Shown piece after piece: positions 47,958 to 59,276 of a stretch of 64,000 nucleotides of DNA (positions are counted from its first letter, which is position 1; the number at the start of each line of letters is the position of its first letter). Location of the stretch: assembly GCF_963930625.1 (NCBI RefSeq), contig NC_089251.1, forward strand, positions 10,290,632 through 10,354,631, in the 5' to 3' direction. Under the pieces are notes generated by a model, which was not told where the DNA came from, searched no databases, and was given only the letters and a program-made list of their open reading frames with translations. Source of the stretch: Muntiacus reevesi (Eukaryota; Chordata; Mammalia; Artiodactyla; Cervidae). The position numbers and the translations under genes were made by a program.

Positions 47958-48655
47958 TTGTTTAGCATCTTTTTATTGAAGTATAGTTGACTACAATATC
48001 GTGTTAGTGTCAGGTATACTGAAAAGCGACTCAGATATGTATATCTTTTATCTATTGGCAAAGAAGCCACCTGCCAGTGCAGGAGACCCAAGAGACGAGG
48101 GTTTGATCCTGGGGGTGGGGAAGATCCCCTGGAGTAGGAAATGGCAATCTGATCCAGTATTTTCGCCTGGAAAATTCCATGGGCAAGAGGAGCCTGGCGG
48201 GCTACAGTCCTTGGGGTCATAAAGAGTCAGACAGAATTGAGTACGCACACAAGAAGATAGATACATATAGACATCTATCTATATGTTGATATCTATTTTA
48301 AGATTATTTTCCATTATAGGTTATTATAAGACACTGGTTATAATTCCCTGTGCCATACAGTAAATCCTTGTTGATATCCATTTTATGTATAGTAGTCTGT
48401 ATCTGTCAATCCCATACTCCTAATTTATCCACCAATCCCTACCCCCTTTCCCCTCTGATAACCATAGGTTTATTTTCTATCTCTGTGAGTCTGTCTTTGT
48501 GCTGAATAGAAAGTCATTTGCATTATTTTTAGATTCCACATATAAGTGATATCATATACTTGTCTTTCTCTGACTTACTAAGTACAATATTTTCTAGGTC
48601 CACTCAAGTTACTGTAAATGGCAATATTTCACTCTTTTTTATGTAGTCTTATCTT
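47958..48655 (-). mobile_element. L1 3' region, antisense, split by a Bov-tA
   Basis: 'ttattgaagtatagttgact', 'attccctgtgccatacagta' and 'ccacatataagtgatatcat' are the reverse of L1 3' coding and UTR sequence. A Bov-tA interrupts it at 48053-48254. Confidence 0.75.
48053..48254 (+). mobile_element. Bov-tA SINE
   Basis: 'agaagccacctgccagtgca' to 'gtcagacagaattgagtacg', inside the antisense L1 fragment. Confidence 0.88.
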
Positions 48656-49424
48656 TTTTAAACGGCTTACAAAAAAGGTGAATGCAAAGACAATATTGGC
48701 TTAACATATACAATTTAATTACACCGTTAGCATTAAAGTTATATTTTCCTTTTGGGTATAAATACTTAACAAGTATCTAGTTTATCTTCAAACTTAAAAA
48801 AGAAAAGAAAAAAGACATTATAAAGATCCTTAGGAAGTCTGTATTTTCTTAAACATTTGCTCAACCGTTTATTTATTAAACATGAGAACTTGAAGTATCA
48901 ACAGATATTCATCACTTCTTTTGACCTCTGAATTGCAGAGTTCAAAACTGGGTTTCAGCTTAGAAACAATGAAGAACTTCCCTTCTGAAAATGTCTTTAC
49001 AAAATCATAATATATACTGAAACATAAATCCAAAAAATAAGAAAATATATGTAAACACAAAGAAGGAAATTTTAATTGTCTATAATCTTACAAACCACAA
49101 GTCAAAAAATTTGTGTCAAAAGCTTTTTCTGTACACAATACAGAAATTGTTCCTTTACAGATGAAAATATCTTTATTAGGATTTAAGAGTTAAAGCCACA
49201 AATAATCCTACGCAAACATAAAGAATTTGTGTTCTAGGCAGTTCAAATGTAAAAAAACAAAAACACAGCTAAAATCCTTCTTACCTAAGAAAAAATTAAC
49301 TACAGAGAAGGAAATGTGTGTGGTGAATAAACATAAAGCTGAAGGGGAAATTTTAATTAATCACTTGAGAAGAAATTGTTTTTCAATTATTTTTGGTCTT
49401 TCCTAAGCAAGTAAAAAGGATTCC

Positions 49425-49592
49425 ACTTATTTTTTTTAATTTATTTATTTTTTAATTTATTTTTAATTGGAGGATAATTGCTTTATAATGTCATGCTGGT
49501 TTCTGCTATACAACACTGTAACTCTGCCCTAAGTATACATATATCCCTCCCCTCTTGAACCTCCCTCCCATCCCCCCAACCCAGCCCAAGGA
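49425..49592 (-). mobile_element. 5'-truncated L1-BT 3' end
   Basis: A T-rich start and 'taattggaggataattgctt' followed by 'ataatgtcatgctggtttct' is the reverse of the L1-BT 3' end. Confidence 0.75.
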
Positions 49593-50104
49593 TCCCACTT
49601 ACATCAGACTTTTTTTTTTAATATATGAGACTTTTAACCCCTCAAAAAAATCATACTTTATCCTGGAGAATGGTAATGTGTAACCAACTCCCCAATATAC
49701 TCACTACTAAAAAATAATAATAAATAAAAGTGAAACATCTTACAATTGGGAATGTATCTACTTTCCTGCTACAATTTCCTGCAAGTATCAGGGGTAATTT
49801 TTCCAAATAAGCTAATTTAAATTGAAGCACATTACATTTAAAGAGTGGCAAATTTTGCATTGTTAGGTGCACCCAACAAAAGTTAATACATATTGTTGCC
49901 ATTTCCAGAATGCCCAGGCAGCATCGCCTTGTATGGTGCTGTGTCACCACTGGAAAATTGCTCACAAACTCACAGCAGAGCCGCCTGGGTGAAGTGGGAA
50001 GTGACAACACTTGAGAGTGCCCAAGAAGGCACCAGAGGAGCAGTGGTTGTTTTAAAGTCAGGGACAAGGCAAGAAGGTGGGAAAGGCTGAAGGCACATTG
50101 AAAG

Positions 50105-50330
50105 CTGGAATGCCAAAAGATAACTAGCAATTACTGAGTGAAAACCATGTTCCTGAAGTTACTTCTCGGGTTAATCCTATATGACAACTATTTATCACCT
50201 CCATTATACAGATGAGGAAATAGCTTTAGAGAAGTCAAATGACTTACTGCCTAATCATCCAGCTATTATGCAGCAGACAAGGAATTCAAGACTAGATCTG
50301 CTTGACTCCACACCCCACACTCTTCATTTC
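50105..50330 (+). repeat. MIR SINE
   Basis: 'cctccattatacagatgagg' and 'agagaagtcaaatgacttac' are the MIR core. Confidence 0.8.
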
Positions 50331-50569
50331 CCCAGGCTGCCTCTCTGGTTCTTCAGTAGAGACTTCAGGTTCCCTGTGAGCAAAGTCACTGTGGTGGGCT
50401 CTAGGAGGGAGACATCCATCTGGAGGCAAATGGTCACATACTCTCATGGGGAGCCTAGATTTCTCAGCCTTTGTTCATCCCAAACTGCCTTTATACATGA
50501 TCTTTTCTTCCATTTTTCCTTTTACGGACCTAACGCACTGGATGGATGAATGGACGGATGGGAGGGAGG

Positions 50570-50780
50570 TCGAGCTGTTGACTTAGATGTTTATTTGATT
50601 TACAAACTCCTCTGTCCTTGTCTTTGTTCAAGTTGTTCCCAGTAACCGAAGCCTTCTCCAGTATCCCTGTAGCTAATCACATCTATGGCTGAATGTCCAG
50701 TTCAAATGGCATATCCACACAGCATTCCCCAATCTTGACTCTCCCATTTAGTAGTGGTAGCTCCAATCTAAATTCTCTTG
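50570..50780 (-). repeat. L2-like fragment
   Basis: 'ttcaaatggcatatccacac' and 'tctagtgg'-type spacing recall the L2 3' region. It is weak, and the strand is uncertain. Confidence 0.35.
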
Positions 50781-51375
50781 ATCTTTTAGGTATAAATATA
50801 TACAAATATACAAATAATATGGTGCCAGACAGGTACATGCTATAAATAAAATAAAGGAGCAGGGGAGAAAGAATGATGAAAGAGGCAGTGTAAGGACACA
50901 AAGTATCTGGCAAGACCTCCCCAAGTAGTCATTTGTAATGCAGTGTGTTTAAGTCAACACAAACTATTTCAGCACCAGCATCTATTTCACAAAATACTTC
51001 TTCAGCTTTCCACACCCTCCCCTAAACCTTTCTAGAAAAAGTCTGCTGCACTGGTTTTTCATTATAGCTATTATTTTAGAGGGAAAAATATCTCACACAA
51101 GATGCTGACAGGTGCTTTACAAACAAGCTCAAACTTCCAGTTACACATATTCTGAAAAAAATGGTAAGAGTAATTTGTTGGTGAGGAGTCTGATGCCAAA
51201 AAGAAGCTGAACGACAAGAATTTAAAATTAAATTTCAAGAAAAAGACTTAGTAAAACTCTTCAACTCTAAGCTGTACATTTACTTTCTGTCATGTATGAA
51301 AAGAACAGCAACAGGAAAACAGACTCGAAGAGAGATCCTGCAGTTTTTCACTTCATGATAGAAAAATTAGACTGG

Positions 51376-51498
51376 GGAATTAATTCCCTGGCAGTCGGCG
51401 CTCCCACTGCCAGGGTCCGGGTTTGATCCCCGTCACAGAGCTAAGATCCCACAATCCTCACAGTGTGGCCCACCACCCCGCCCCCATCCAAAAAAAGA
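51376..51498 (+). mobile_element. CHR-type SINE
   Basis: 'ggtccgggtttgatccccgt', 'cacagagctaagatcccaca' and an A-rich end mark a short CHR copy. Confidence 0.75.
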
Positions 51499-51924
51499 TA
51501 GGATAATTAGAATATCCTCTCCCCCCCTTTAAAAGTCATACTACCTCCCTGACTTAAAGAAAAACAGCACACACTAAAATTTTCTTTCACAGACTTACAC
51601 AAGAGTTTGGCGGGCTCAATTCCTTTATTTAATCACTTAGAAGCTGGAGGGACCTTCATACAAAAATCTAAGGGCCAAAGTACTCACTTCCCTTTCTTCC
51701 TCAGATTATTTTGCTGATTCCTCATGACTTTGAGTGAAATATCTGCGGTCCATTCTATTTTTCAAAACTATTACTCTGACTACAGTCCGATTTTTTATTA
51801 CCCTGATTACAAAAATTCCGTCTTTCATCTACACTACTGTCCTATCTGTTTTGACTTTTTTCTTATTTAATGATCCAAATATTCTTGCAAGCCAACTTAC
51901 AGATCCCCAAAACTTATTTCTACT

Positions 51925-52400
51925 TCAGAAAGTCTTAGTCTTTTTGAGCCATGGGTCTCTTTGGTAGTCTGGTGAAGCCTATGGACTCCCTTCTCAGATT
52001 GCTTTTACATGCATAATTAACTATATGCCATTATGAAAGAAACGAATTATACTGAACTATTAGCAAAAGAATGAAAAAAAACCCTGATATTGTAATATAT
52101 GTGCACCCTTATTATCAAATTAAATAACAAGGTCTAACAGTGAGTCTGATAATACCATAATCCAAAGAAATTATAAGCATAAATGATATTTTTAAAATGT
52201 TTTACCGGAGTATACCATAAATGATATTTTGAGACAGCTGCAACAACTGTAAACATGAGACAAAAATACCTATCGTTTATATTGGTGACAAAGTCACAGG
52301 TGTCACTAATTCTACTGTGGTTTGTTGCTTATATTCACAAGTGAAGGAAATGACAATACAGTTATCAGATAATAAAGACGTGTTTTGTCCTCATTCTAGC
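51925..52400 (+). repeat. Ancient interspersed repeat, family not named
   Basis: 'gagccatgggtctctttggt', 'gatattttgagacagctgca' and 'ggtgacaaagtcacaggtgt' occur in an order I recall from other mammalian copies, so this looks like an old mammalian repeat. It is interrupted by a 15-bp local duplication of 'ataaatgatat' (about 52180 and 52220). Confidence 0.5.
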
Positions 52401-53178
52401 TCAAGGAACTCCTGAATTCTATCCACCAACTGCTGAATCTCAGGTTTAAAATCCTTTCTAGTTTAAAGCCTCGCTGAAACTGATTTTTAGCACAAATTTT
52501 AAAATAAAAACACTGATTTCTCCTTTGACTTACCTCTCATCTGAACGGACCACCACGCCTCCCTGTTTTTACGCAGATTTACAGACAGAACTACCTGTTT
52601 ATCTCTCTGCTTTGCTTAGCCAGCACCCGTTTAAATTCTGCCAGTCAATGAAAGACGAAGTTGCAGGAAAGGCGATGGAAGCAACCGACAGCTTCTTATT
52701 TACAAATCTCCAACAGGAAGTGGGAAGATGCCAAGTATGGTGTGTGTTTTTGGTAGGTGGGCTGCCCCTCCACCCTCAGGCCCTTGAGTCCAGCTTGTCA
52801 AGAGTCTCCGAACCAAGACATCTTCACCAGCGGCACTCAGAAGACACTGCACCTTCTCGCCTCCCATTCTCAGTTCTCCAGCTGCCAGATCGCTCGCCTC
52901 TGGCTCTCCCTTCGCATCCCATCCCCCACGCGTCCCTCCCTCTTGTCCGCCCCAGGCTGCCTGGTCCCCTGCGCGCCGCCTCCTCTCCCCTCCGGACCGA
53001 ACCGTGTGCCTCCGTCCCCACCTCTCCCCTCGCTGGAGGGAAGGGCCCAGGGCCCAGGAGTCAGCAGGACCCGGTGGCCCGCCGTCAGGCGCAGTCTGCG
53101 GCCCTAGGCCGGAGCAGCACCGCCGGGGGGCGAGGAGCCCGCGCACTTGGCGCGGAGTGAGCGGGGTCGTGCACTTAC

Positions 53179-53338
53179 CGAGAAGATCTTGCGGAGGAGG
53201 AAACCGAGGTCTGCGTCGGACCGTCACCCGGCCTCGGAGCCGTCGCTCTCGCCGCGAACTGCCACCGCCGCTGCCCCTGCCGCCGCCACTCGCTAGTTGG
53301 CTTCCCTGCGTCCTGCGGCGGCGCTGCCGCCAAGTCAT
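53179..53338 (-). other. GAPVD1: GAPVD1 exon 1 (5'UTR), 5' end uncertain
   Basis: The exon ends at a perfect donor, CTCG|GTAAGT, at 53179/53178. The transcription start is not visible; by the position of the NRF1- and ZNF143-like motifs it is probably between 53250 and 53400. The region is free of stop codons in the frame that starts with ATG at 53338, which would create an upstream ORF if that base is transcribed. Confidence 0.8.
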
Positions 53339-53350
53339 CGCGCTTGCGCA
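53339..53350 (-). promoter_or_regulatory. NRF1-like site
   Basis: On the minus strand the sequence reads TGCGCAAGCGCG, one mismatch from YGCGCAYGCGCR. It lies just upstream of the possible upstream ATG. Confidence 0.65.
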
Positions 53351-53361
53351 GAGCCGCGGGG

Positions 53362-53381
53362 GCCTCTGGGACTGGTAGTTC
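53362..53381 (-). promoter_or_regulatory. ZNF143/THAP11-like (SBS) motif
   Basis: On the minus strand the sequence reads GAACTACCAGTCCCAGAGGC, which fits the ACTAC-N3-TCCCAG core of the ZNF143/THAP11 element found near many CpG-island promoters and chromatin-loop anchors. Confidence 0.75.
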
Positions 53382-53879
53382 GGACCCGCGGCCAGCGGCG
53401 CCTCTTCCGCTTTTACCCACCACCCAGCACGCTCGACTCCGCCGCGGGCTGGAGCGGTCTTCCGCGGGTGGGTTACCGAGAAAGGGCTTTCGGAGAGTTG
53501 TTCCGCAAAGACTCGCTCTTGCTTTCGCGTACGGTACCCCTGAATGTTAAAAATTCCGTCTGAGCAAGTATGTGTAAAGTAAAACAATTTATAGCATTTA
53601 TGTTTTAGGTGACAAGTGTCACTTGGGCAGAACACATCATTCGAAACCCATATAGGTCTCCCTTCTTCCTTTGTGTTAAAAGTGTCACTAATTGCCTTTA
53701 ATGACATCTGGGTTTTCAGTCTTAAACCTGATTTCCCACTATGTTTATCAAATTTTACTTAGTGTAAACTGTATGAGTTTTTAGGTCGATTGACTATTTA
53801 AAACAATTTTTTAAAAATAAAAACAATTCACATATATTCAAATGTCAGGTTAACTGAACACTCCTATAAACCTTAGAAT

Positions 53880-54200
53880 TGGAAGACACCTTAAAAGTCA
53901 TTAGTCCAACTTCCTCCCGGGCATGAATTCCCTCTTGTACACTCTCTCCAGATAGGCGTCCGACTTCTATTTCAACAGTTCAAATTTCAGAGCGCTCACT
54001 TCCTTAAGACTGCCTGCTCAACTGTTGGGCATCGTTTAATATTAGAAAATCGTCCTGCTGAACCAAAATCGACTTCCCTTTTACTTCCTTCCACTGCTAG
54101 TAGTTATGCTGCTTGGAGCGATATAGAATGTTTTCCCCTTGATAATCTTTCAAAAACTTGAACACAATAATTATATCCTTCAACACTAGGCGTCTCCAAA
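53880..54200 (+). repeat. Ancient interspersed repeat, family not named
   Basis: 'ttagtccaacttcctcccgg', 'ttaatattagaaaatcgtcc' and 'ttgaacacaataattatatc' resemble an old mammalian repeat with the common layout 'tagtccaac...gctcac...cttgaa'. This is a pattern-recall call, not an alignment. Confidence 0.4.
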
Positions 54201-54482
54201 CCAAAAAAAAAAAAAGTGAAAATTGTCAGTTTTGCAACAACTTAAATATGATTCAGCTCCCAGAATGCTTTCCATTTAGTCATTCTCCTTGATGTATTAT
54301 CTTTAGAAATTGTCAAAATTTGCCTCAGATTTATTGCCTCTTTTGTTTGTTTAATCACAAGAGCATTCTGTGGTAAGCTCATCAGGTATTATTGCTATCA
54401 TATTGCCATTCAATATGACTCAAGAATTCGATTAGAGATTATTCCACAGCTCTATTATAAACATTGTCCAAAGCAACCAGAG

Positions 54483-54688
54483 GCTTCCCTTGTGGCTCAG
54501 ATGGTAGAGTCTGCCTGTAATGCAGGAAACCTGTGTTTAATCCCTGGGTGGAGAAGATCCCCTGGAGGGCATGGCAATCCACTCCAGTATTCTTGCCTGG
54601 AGAATCCCATGGACAGAGAAGCTTGGTGGGCGCATAGAGTCGGACATGACTGAGTGACTAACATACACACACACACACACACACAGAG
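54483..54688 (+). mobile_element. Bov-tA SINE with (CA)n tail
   Basis: 'ggcttcccttgtggctcaga' to 'gactgagtgactaacatac', followed by about 12 CA units as its tail. Confidence 0.92.
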
Positions 54689-55229
54689 CAACCAGGGAAT
54701 GAAAAAAGCAACAGAATATGGTTTATAATTTAGGGTAAAAGGATAATCACACAGATTAAGGATCATAATAATAAGCTAAGTTATAAAGTGCATTCAGATT
54801 CTTGATGAAAGTCTTTATCACGTTGATGGGCCATGACTTTAGGAAGGAAGTAACACTTCGAATTTACTGAATGGTTGGATTTCAGGAAAGAAATGGCATA
54901 TGAGGATCGATAAGGAAGAGTCCAGCAAAATGAAATGCATTCACAGTTTGTTCTCACTTAACCCTGAGTTCAGTGCTATAAATGGGCTGGAGCACACAGG
55001 CCAGGTTAAAGGGGAAGGAAACAGCCCCCAAAGTTGCAAAAAGTTCTTAAGGGTTGTGAAGAAATTGCAGTGTGTAGTAAGTAAAGAGAATACTGGGATG
55101 ATCAGTTAGTCATTTTGAGTCCTCTGTCAACCTATAAATGAAGAATTTGACCTAGATAAGTAGTTCTCAATATTTTCTTCCAGCTAGTACATCCAAGGAA
55201 CACACCCTGAACCTCAGTACAATGGATCA

Positions 55230-55578
55230 CCGGACTCCCTGGTGGCACAGTGGATAAGAACCCACCTGCAAATGCATGGGTCTCCGGCTCCATCCCTGGT
55301 GCAGAAAGATTCCACATGCCACAGAGCAACTAAGCCCCAGAGCCATGACTACTGAACAGCGCTCTAGAGCCCCCAAAGCCAAAACGACTGAGCTGTGCAC
55401 TAGAGCCCTTTGAGCCACAACTACTGAGCCTGTCTCTAGCCTGTGCACCTAGAGCCCAGGCTCCACAACAAGAGAAAGCAGTGCAATGAAAAGCCCATGC
55501 ACCGCACCAAAGAGTAACCCCCACTCGCCTCAACTAGCCGTGTCAAGCAGTGAGGACCCACCGCAGCCAAAAAAAAGG
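55230..55578 (+). mobile_element. CHR-2-type SINE, full length
   Basis: 'ggactccctggtggcacagt' to 'ccaccgcagccaaaaaaaag', with the internal 'agagcaactaagccccagag'. It is the longest CHR copy in the window. Confidence 0.88.
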
Positions 55579-55667
55579 AGAAAAGGAACATTGTAACAAT
55601 AATTCTTATGGAATATGTAGATTTTTCTGAACACTTTTTACACAAAGGAAAGTGAACTCAGAAGAGA

Positions 55668-55862
55668 GGGCTTCCCTGATAGCTCAGTTGGTAAAGAATT
55701 CACCTGCAATGCAGGAGACCCCCAGTTTGATCCCTGGGTTGGGAAGATCTCTGGGGAAGGGAAAGGTTACCCACTCCAGTATCCTGGCCTGGAGAATTCC
55801 ATGGATTAAAGTCCATGGGGTTGCAAAGAGTTGGACAGGACTGAGCGACTTTCACTTCACCT
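55668..55862 (+). mobile_element. Bov-tA SINE
   Basis: 'gggcttccctgatagctcag' to 'gactgagcgactttcacttc', a single-headed member of the subfamily ending in 'ctttcactt'. Confidence 0.93.
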
Positions 55863-55989
55863 CAAAGGGAGAGAACCCCATTTTGTTCACCACTGTCTCT
55901 CTGGAACCTGCCATACTACCTACTTAGGATGTAATACATATTTTCTTTTTTTAAAAAAATGAATGGGATGAATAAACAGTGAACTGTGG

Positions 55990-56150
55990 TCAAAGCCCTT
56001 TTCTTTCCACTACATCACCAAGCTTTCCTTGACACAGAGAGAAAATGAAATTACTTGTTCATAGCCACAGAAATCATGCCAGATCTAGATTAGAGCTCAG
56101 TTCTTGAGACTCTTGACCTCATAATCCCCAGACTACTCTGCCACGGAAGC
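55990..56150 (+). repeat. MIR-like fragment
   Basis: 'gaaattacttgttcatagcc' and 'agattagagctcagttctt' resemble a diverged MIR tail. Confidence 0.45.
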
Positions 56151-57316
56151 AGAGAGCAGTGGCAAACTCAATTTTTTAAAAATGTTTTCTTCCCTTTTGT
56201 TTGTGCACAGCCAGTACTTGAATGCAAGAAGAGAAAGCAGGTGCTACGCCAAGTGATTTGAGGGGCTTTTGGTATTTCCAGACAAAAACATTTTCCCCTC
56301 ATGTCCCTGATAGCTCCCTGAAATGTCATCATTAGTGACAGAAAGGTTGAATCCTGGATGTTAGAGCTGTATCAGAGATCACCTAGTCCAATACTTGCAT
56401 TCATCTGAATTTGGAGGCTGTTCTTCAAGAGATCCTGATTAAAAAGTACATGCCCCTGGAAAAAGTAAAATTTACATTATTGTGCATCTATACGTAGGAG
56501 AGAAATATGACAGTTAATTGAAAGCAAGCTATACCAGAAAGAAAAACAGGGTCATATCCAGAAAGAAATAAAAATTAGGACGAGGGAGAGCAAGGTGAAA
56601 GGGAAACAAAAACAAAGACTTCATTTATGTGAAATTTTATTTATTTGGGCATGGGTTTGGGAAATGAATTCGTTTGAAACAATGGTACATCCTTGGTTTG
56701 TGCAAAGATTAATTTTAGTGTCTCATCTGAGCCAATTAAATTATAAACTAGGTGATAAGTAAATATAGCAATAACGTGAATAGAAACCAATATAGCAGAA
56801 AATTCATAATTTTACTATTAATAAATTCCAAGACTGTATTTTCAACTGTAAAACAGAGACATCACCAATCCTATCTATCCCATTTGGTTGTTATTAGGGT
56901 AAAACCAGAGGATGCAGGTCAAAGCTTTTTATCATAAGTCAAAACATAAATGTTATACTTTGATATAATTCAAACTCAAACAGCTGGCAAACATTCAATG
57001 CTAAAGGCTAACTTAGTTGTTTTCTGTTTACTAATTTCTTATATAAAGTTTACTTTCAATCCAACAAGTAATATATTCATTCTTGTTCTTATAAAATACA
57101 TATATAATACACACATGGATGGGCCTAGAGATTATCATACTAAGTGAAGCATACAAAGACAAATATCATGTGATATCGCTTATATATAGATTCTAAAAAA
57201 TGATACAAAAATAAAAATTAAAAAAAAATAAAAAATGATACAAATGAGCTTATTTACAAAACAGAAACTCACAGACTTAGAAAACAAACTTATGGTCACC
57301 AAAGTGGAAAGGTGGG

Positions 57317-57608
57317 AAAGTGAAAGTGTCTGATTCTTTGCGACCCCATGGACTGTAATCCATGGAATTCTCCAGGCCAGAATACTGGACTGGCTAACCT
57401 TTCCCTTCTCCAGGGGATCCTCCCACCAATGGGATTGAACCCAGGTCTCCCACATTGCACATGGATTCTTTACCAGCTGAGCCACAAGGGAAGGCCACGA
57501 GTACTGGAGTGGCTAGCCTATCCCTTCTCCAGTGGATCTTCCTGACCCAGGAATCAAACTGGGGTCTCCTGCATAGCAGGTGGATTCTTTACCAACTGAG
57601 CTATCAGG
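57317..57608 (-). mobile_element. Bov-tA SINE with two tandem tRNA heads
   Basis: It is antisense. The complete unit (57317-57496) is joined directly to a second head (57497-57608) at the same internal point as the copy at 6737-7043. It is flanked by 10-bp target duplications gaaaggtggg (57307-57316) and gaaaggtagg (57609-57618). Confidence 0.88.
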
Positions 57609-57825
57609 GAAAGGTAGGGGAGAGGGATAAATTAGGAGGTTAGGATTAACATGTATACACTACTATATATAAAAAATATAATCAATAAGGACCTTCTGGA
57701 TAGCATAGGGAACTCTACTCAATGCTTTGTAATATAGAAAAAGAATCTGAAAAATAATAGAAGTATGTATAACTAAATCATTTTGCTGTACATCTGAAAC
57801 TAACAAAACATTGTAAATGAACTAT

Positions 57826-58282
57826 CAGTTCAGTTCAGTTCAGTCTCTCAGTCGTGTCCGATTCTTTGCAACTTCATGAACTGCAGCATGCACCAGGTCT
57901 CCATGTCCATCACCAACTCCCGGAGTCCACCCAAACCCATGTCCGTTGAGTCAGTGATGCCATCCAACCATCTTATCCTCTGTCATCCCCTTCTCCTCCT
58001 GCCCTCAATCTTTCCCAGCATCAGAGTCTTTTCCAATGAGTCAGCTCTTCGCATCAGGTGGCCAAAGTATTGGAGTTTCAGCTTCAACATCAGTCTTTCC
58101 AATGAACACCCAGGACTGATCTCCTTTAGGATGGACTGCTTGGATCTCCTTGCAGTCCAAGGGACTCTCTAGAGTCTTCTCTAACACCACAGTTCAAGAG
58201 CATCAATTCTTCGGCACTCAGCTTTGTTTATAGTCTAACTCTCACATCCATACATGACCACTGGAAAAACTATAGCCTTGAC
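57826..58282 (+). mobile_element. Bov-A/ART2A-type SINE, full length
   Basis: 'cagttcagttcagttcagtc' to 'actatagccttgac', 457 bp, with perfect 11-bp target duplications aaatgaactat (57815-57825 and 58283-58293) inside the L1 3' end. Confidence 0.95.
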
Positions 58283-59276
58283 AAATGAACTATACACCAA
58301 TATAAAATGAAAAAAAATTATTTAAAAAATGAATAAAAAGAAAATTTAAAAAAAAATTAATGTGTGCAATACAAATAGGTCAAAAATTCCTCTTGATTCC
58401 CATCCAATTCCATCCAGGAGCCACACTTGTCAACTTGATAGGTACCCACTCAGATTTGGCAAATGGTGGAGTGTTTAACACAAACAGAATCACATTGAAC
58501 ATACTGTTCCATGTTCTGTAACACTTTTCTCATGTAATAATAAATCCTGGCATCTTTCCATATAGATACAAAAAAATCTACCTCATTGTTTTGAAACTTA
58601 CACAATATTTCCATAGTATACCCTAGTTTAGCATCTCCTATTGATAGGCGTTTAGGTTCATTCATCACACTTTGAATAACAAAAAAATAAATGTGAATTA
58701 ACTATATGTTATGTTTTAATGGGAAAATTTTTTCTAAACCTCTGGAAAATCCAGGAAGACAGGCATGGATGCTGTCCTGTACATAGGTGGCAAAGAGTTC
58801 CTTCACAAAATCCTTTTTTCCACTTACACAGTCCAGTTGAATGTAGAGAACAAGACTGCAGCCATAGCCTTATTCCATGCTCTGTGTCCTTTGTTGTCCT
58901 GCACTGGCCCCCACTGGCAGGTTCAGAAATACAGATATTCAGAGGTTGATTTATTATGAAGCTGATGTAGCAATGTATTAATGTATTCACAGTCATATAG
59001 TTTTGTAACATTTGCCAAGGAATTTTATATTATTGGCTAAATTGAGAACAGATAAAAGCCTAACATTTGAGACTACTGGAAATGATAAAAATGACTCCTG
59101 TAGAACGAGATCATAAATCATGCAACTCATACTTCAGGGCAGTGACATCTACTATAAAACTTATTTTTCTACCATTGCAAGTTATTTCCAGAATGATAGG
59201 AGCTATAATGTTAATGCAACTTAGAACTTTGGTGCATTATCTGTATTTGAATTTAATTTGAATTTAATTACAATGT

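Larger units (their letters stand above)
32686..53178 (-). other. GAPVD1 intron 1 (20.5 kb)
   Basis: It is the largest intron, with donor CTCG|GTAAGT and acceptor cttag. It contains L1 3' ends, L2 copies, MIRs, an old hAT-like element and about a dozen ruminant SINEs, listed separately. Stretches where I recognise nothing are roughly 32690-33240, 33740-34380, 38880-39230, 40500-40840, 40930-41400, 43440-44180, 44610-45380, 45940-47110, 47220-47950, 48660-49420, 49600-50100, 50940-51370 and 51500-51920. No conserved-looking alternative first exon was identified. Confidence 0.75.
52830..53480 (-). promoter_or_regulatory. GAPVD1: CpG-island promoter of GAPVD1
   Basis: The sequence switches from A+T-rich to strongly G+C- and CpG-rich between about 52830 and 53480. 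No TATA box is apparent near exon 1. Visible candidate sites on the minus strand include an NRF1-like palindrome (53339-53350), a ZNF143/THAP11-like motif (53362-53381) and ETS-type GGAA cores (about 53403-53409 and 53457-53466). Such sites are common in housekeeping TATA-less promoters. Long open frames on both strands here are a by-product of the G+C content. Confidence 0.9.
57110..58335 (+). mobile_element. L1 3' end with two nested SINEs
   Basis: One L1 3' end is present in three parts (about 57110-57316, 57609-57825 and 58283-58335). It keeps 'acatggatgggcctagagat', 'catagggaactctactcaat' and 'ctgaaactaacaaaacattg' in the correct order, separated by a Bov-tA dimer and an ART2A-type SINE, each with its own target duplication. 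Confidence 0.85.

Noticed and set aside
52700..53707. 335-codon minus-strand open frame and 211-codon plus-strand frame at the CpG island
   Set aside because: High G+C removes stop codons in several frames at once. The composition is Arg/Gly/Pro-rich with no domain, and the frames run through the exon 1 splice donor.
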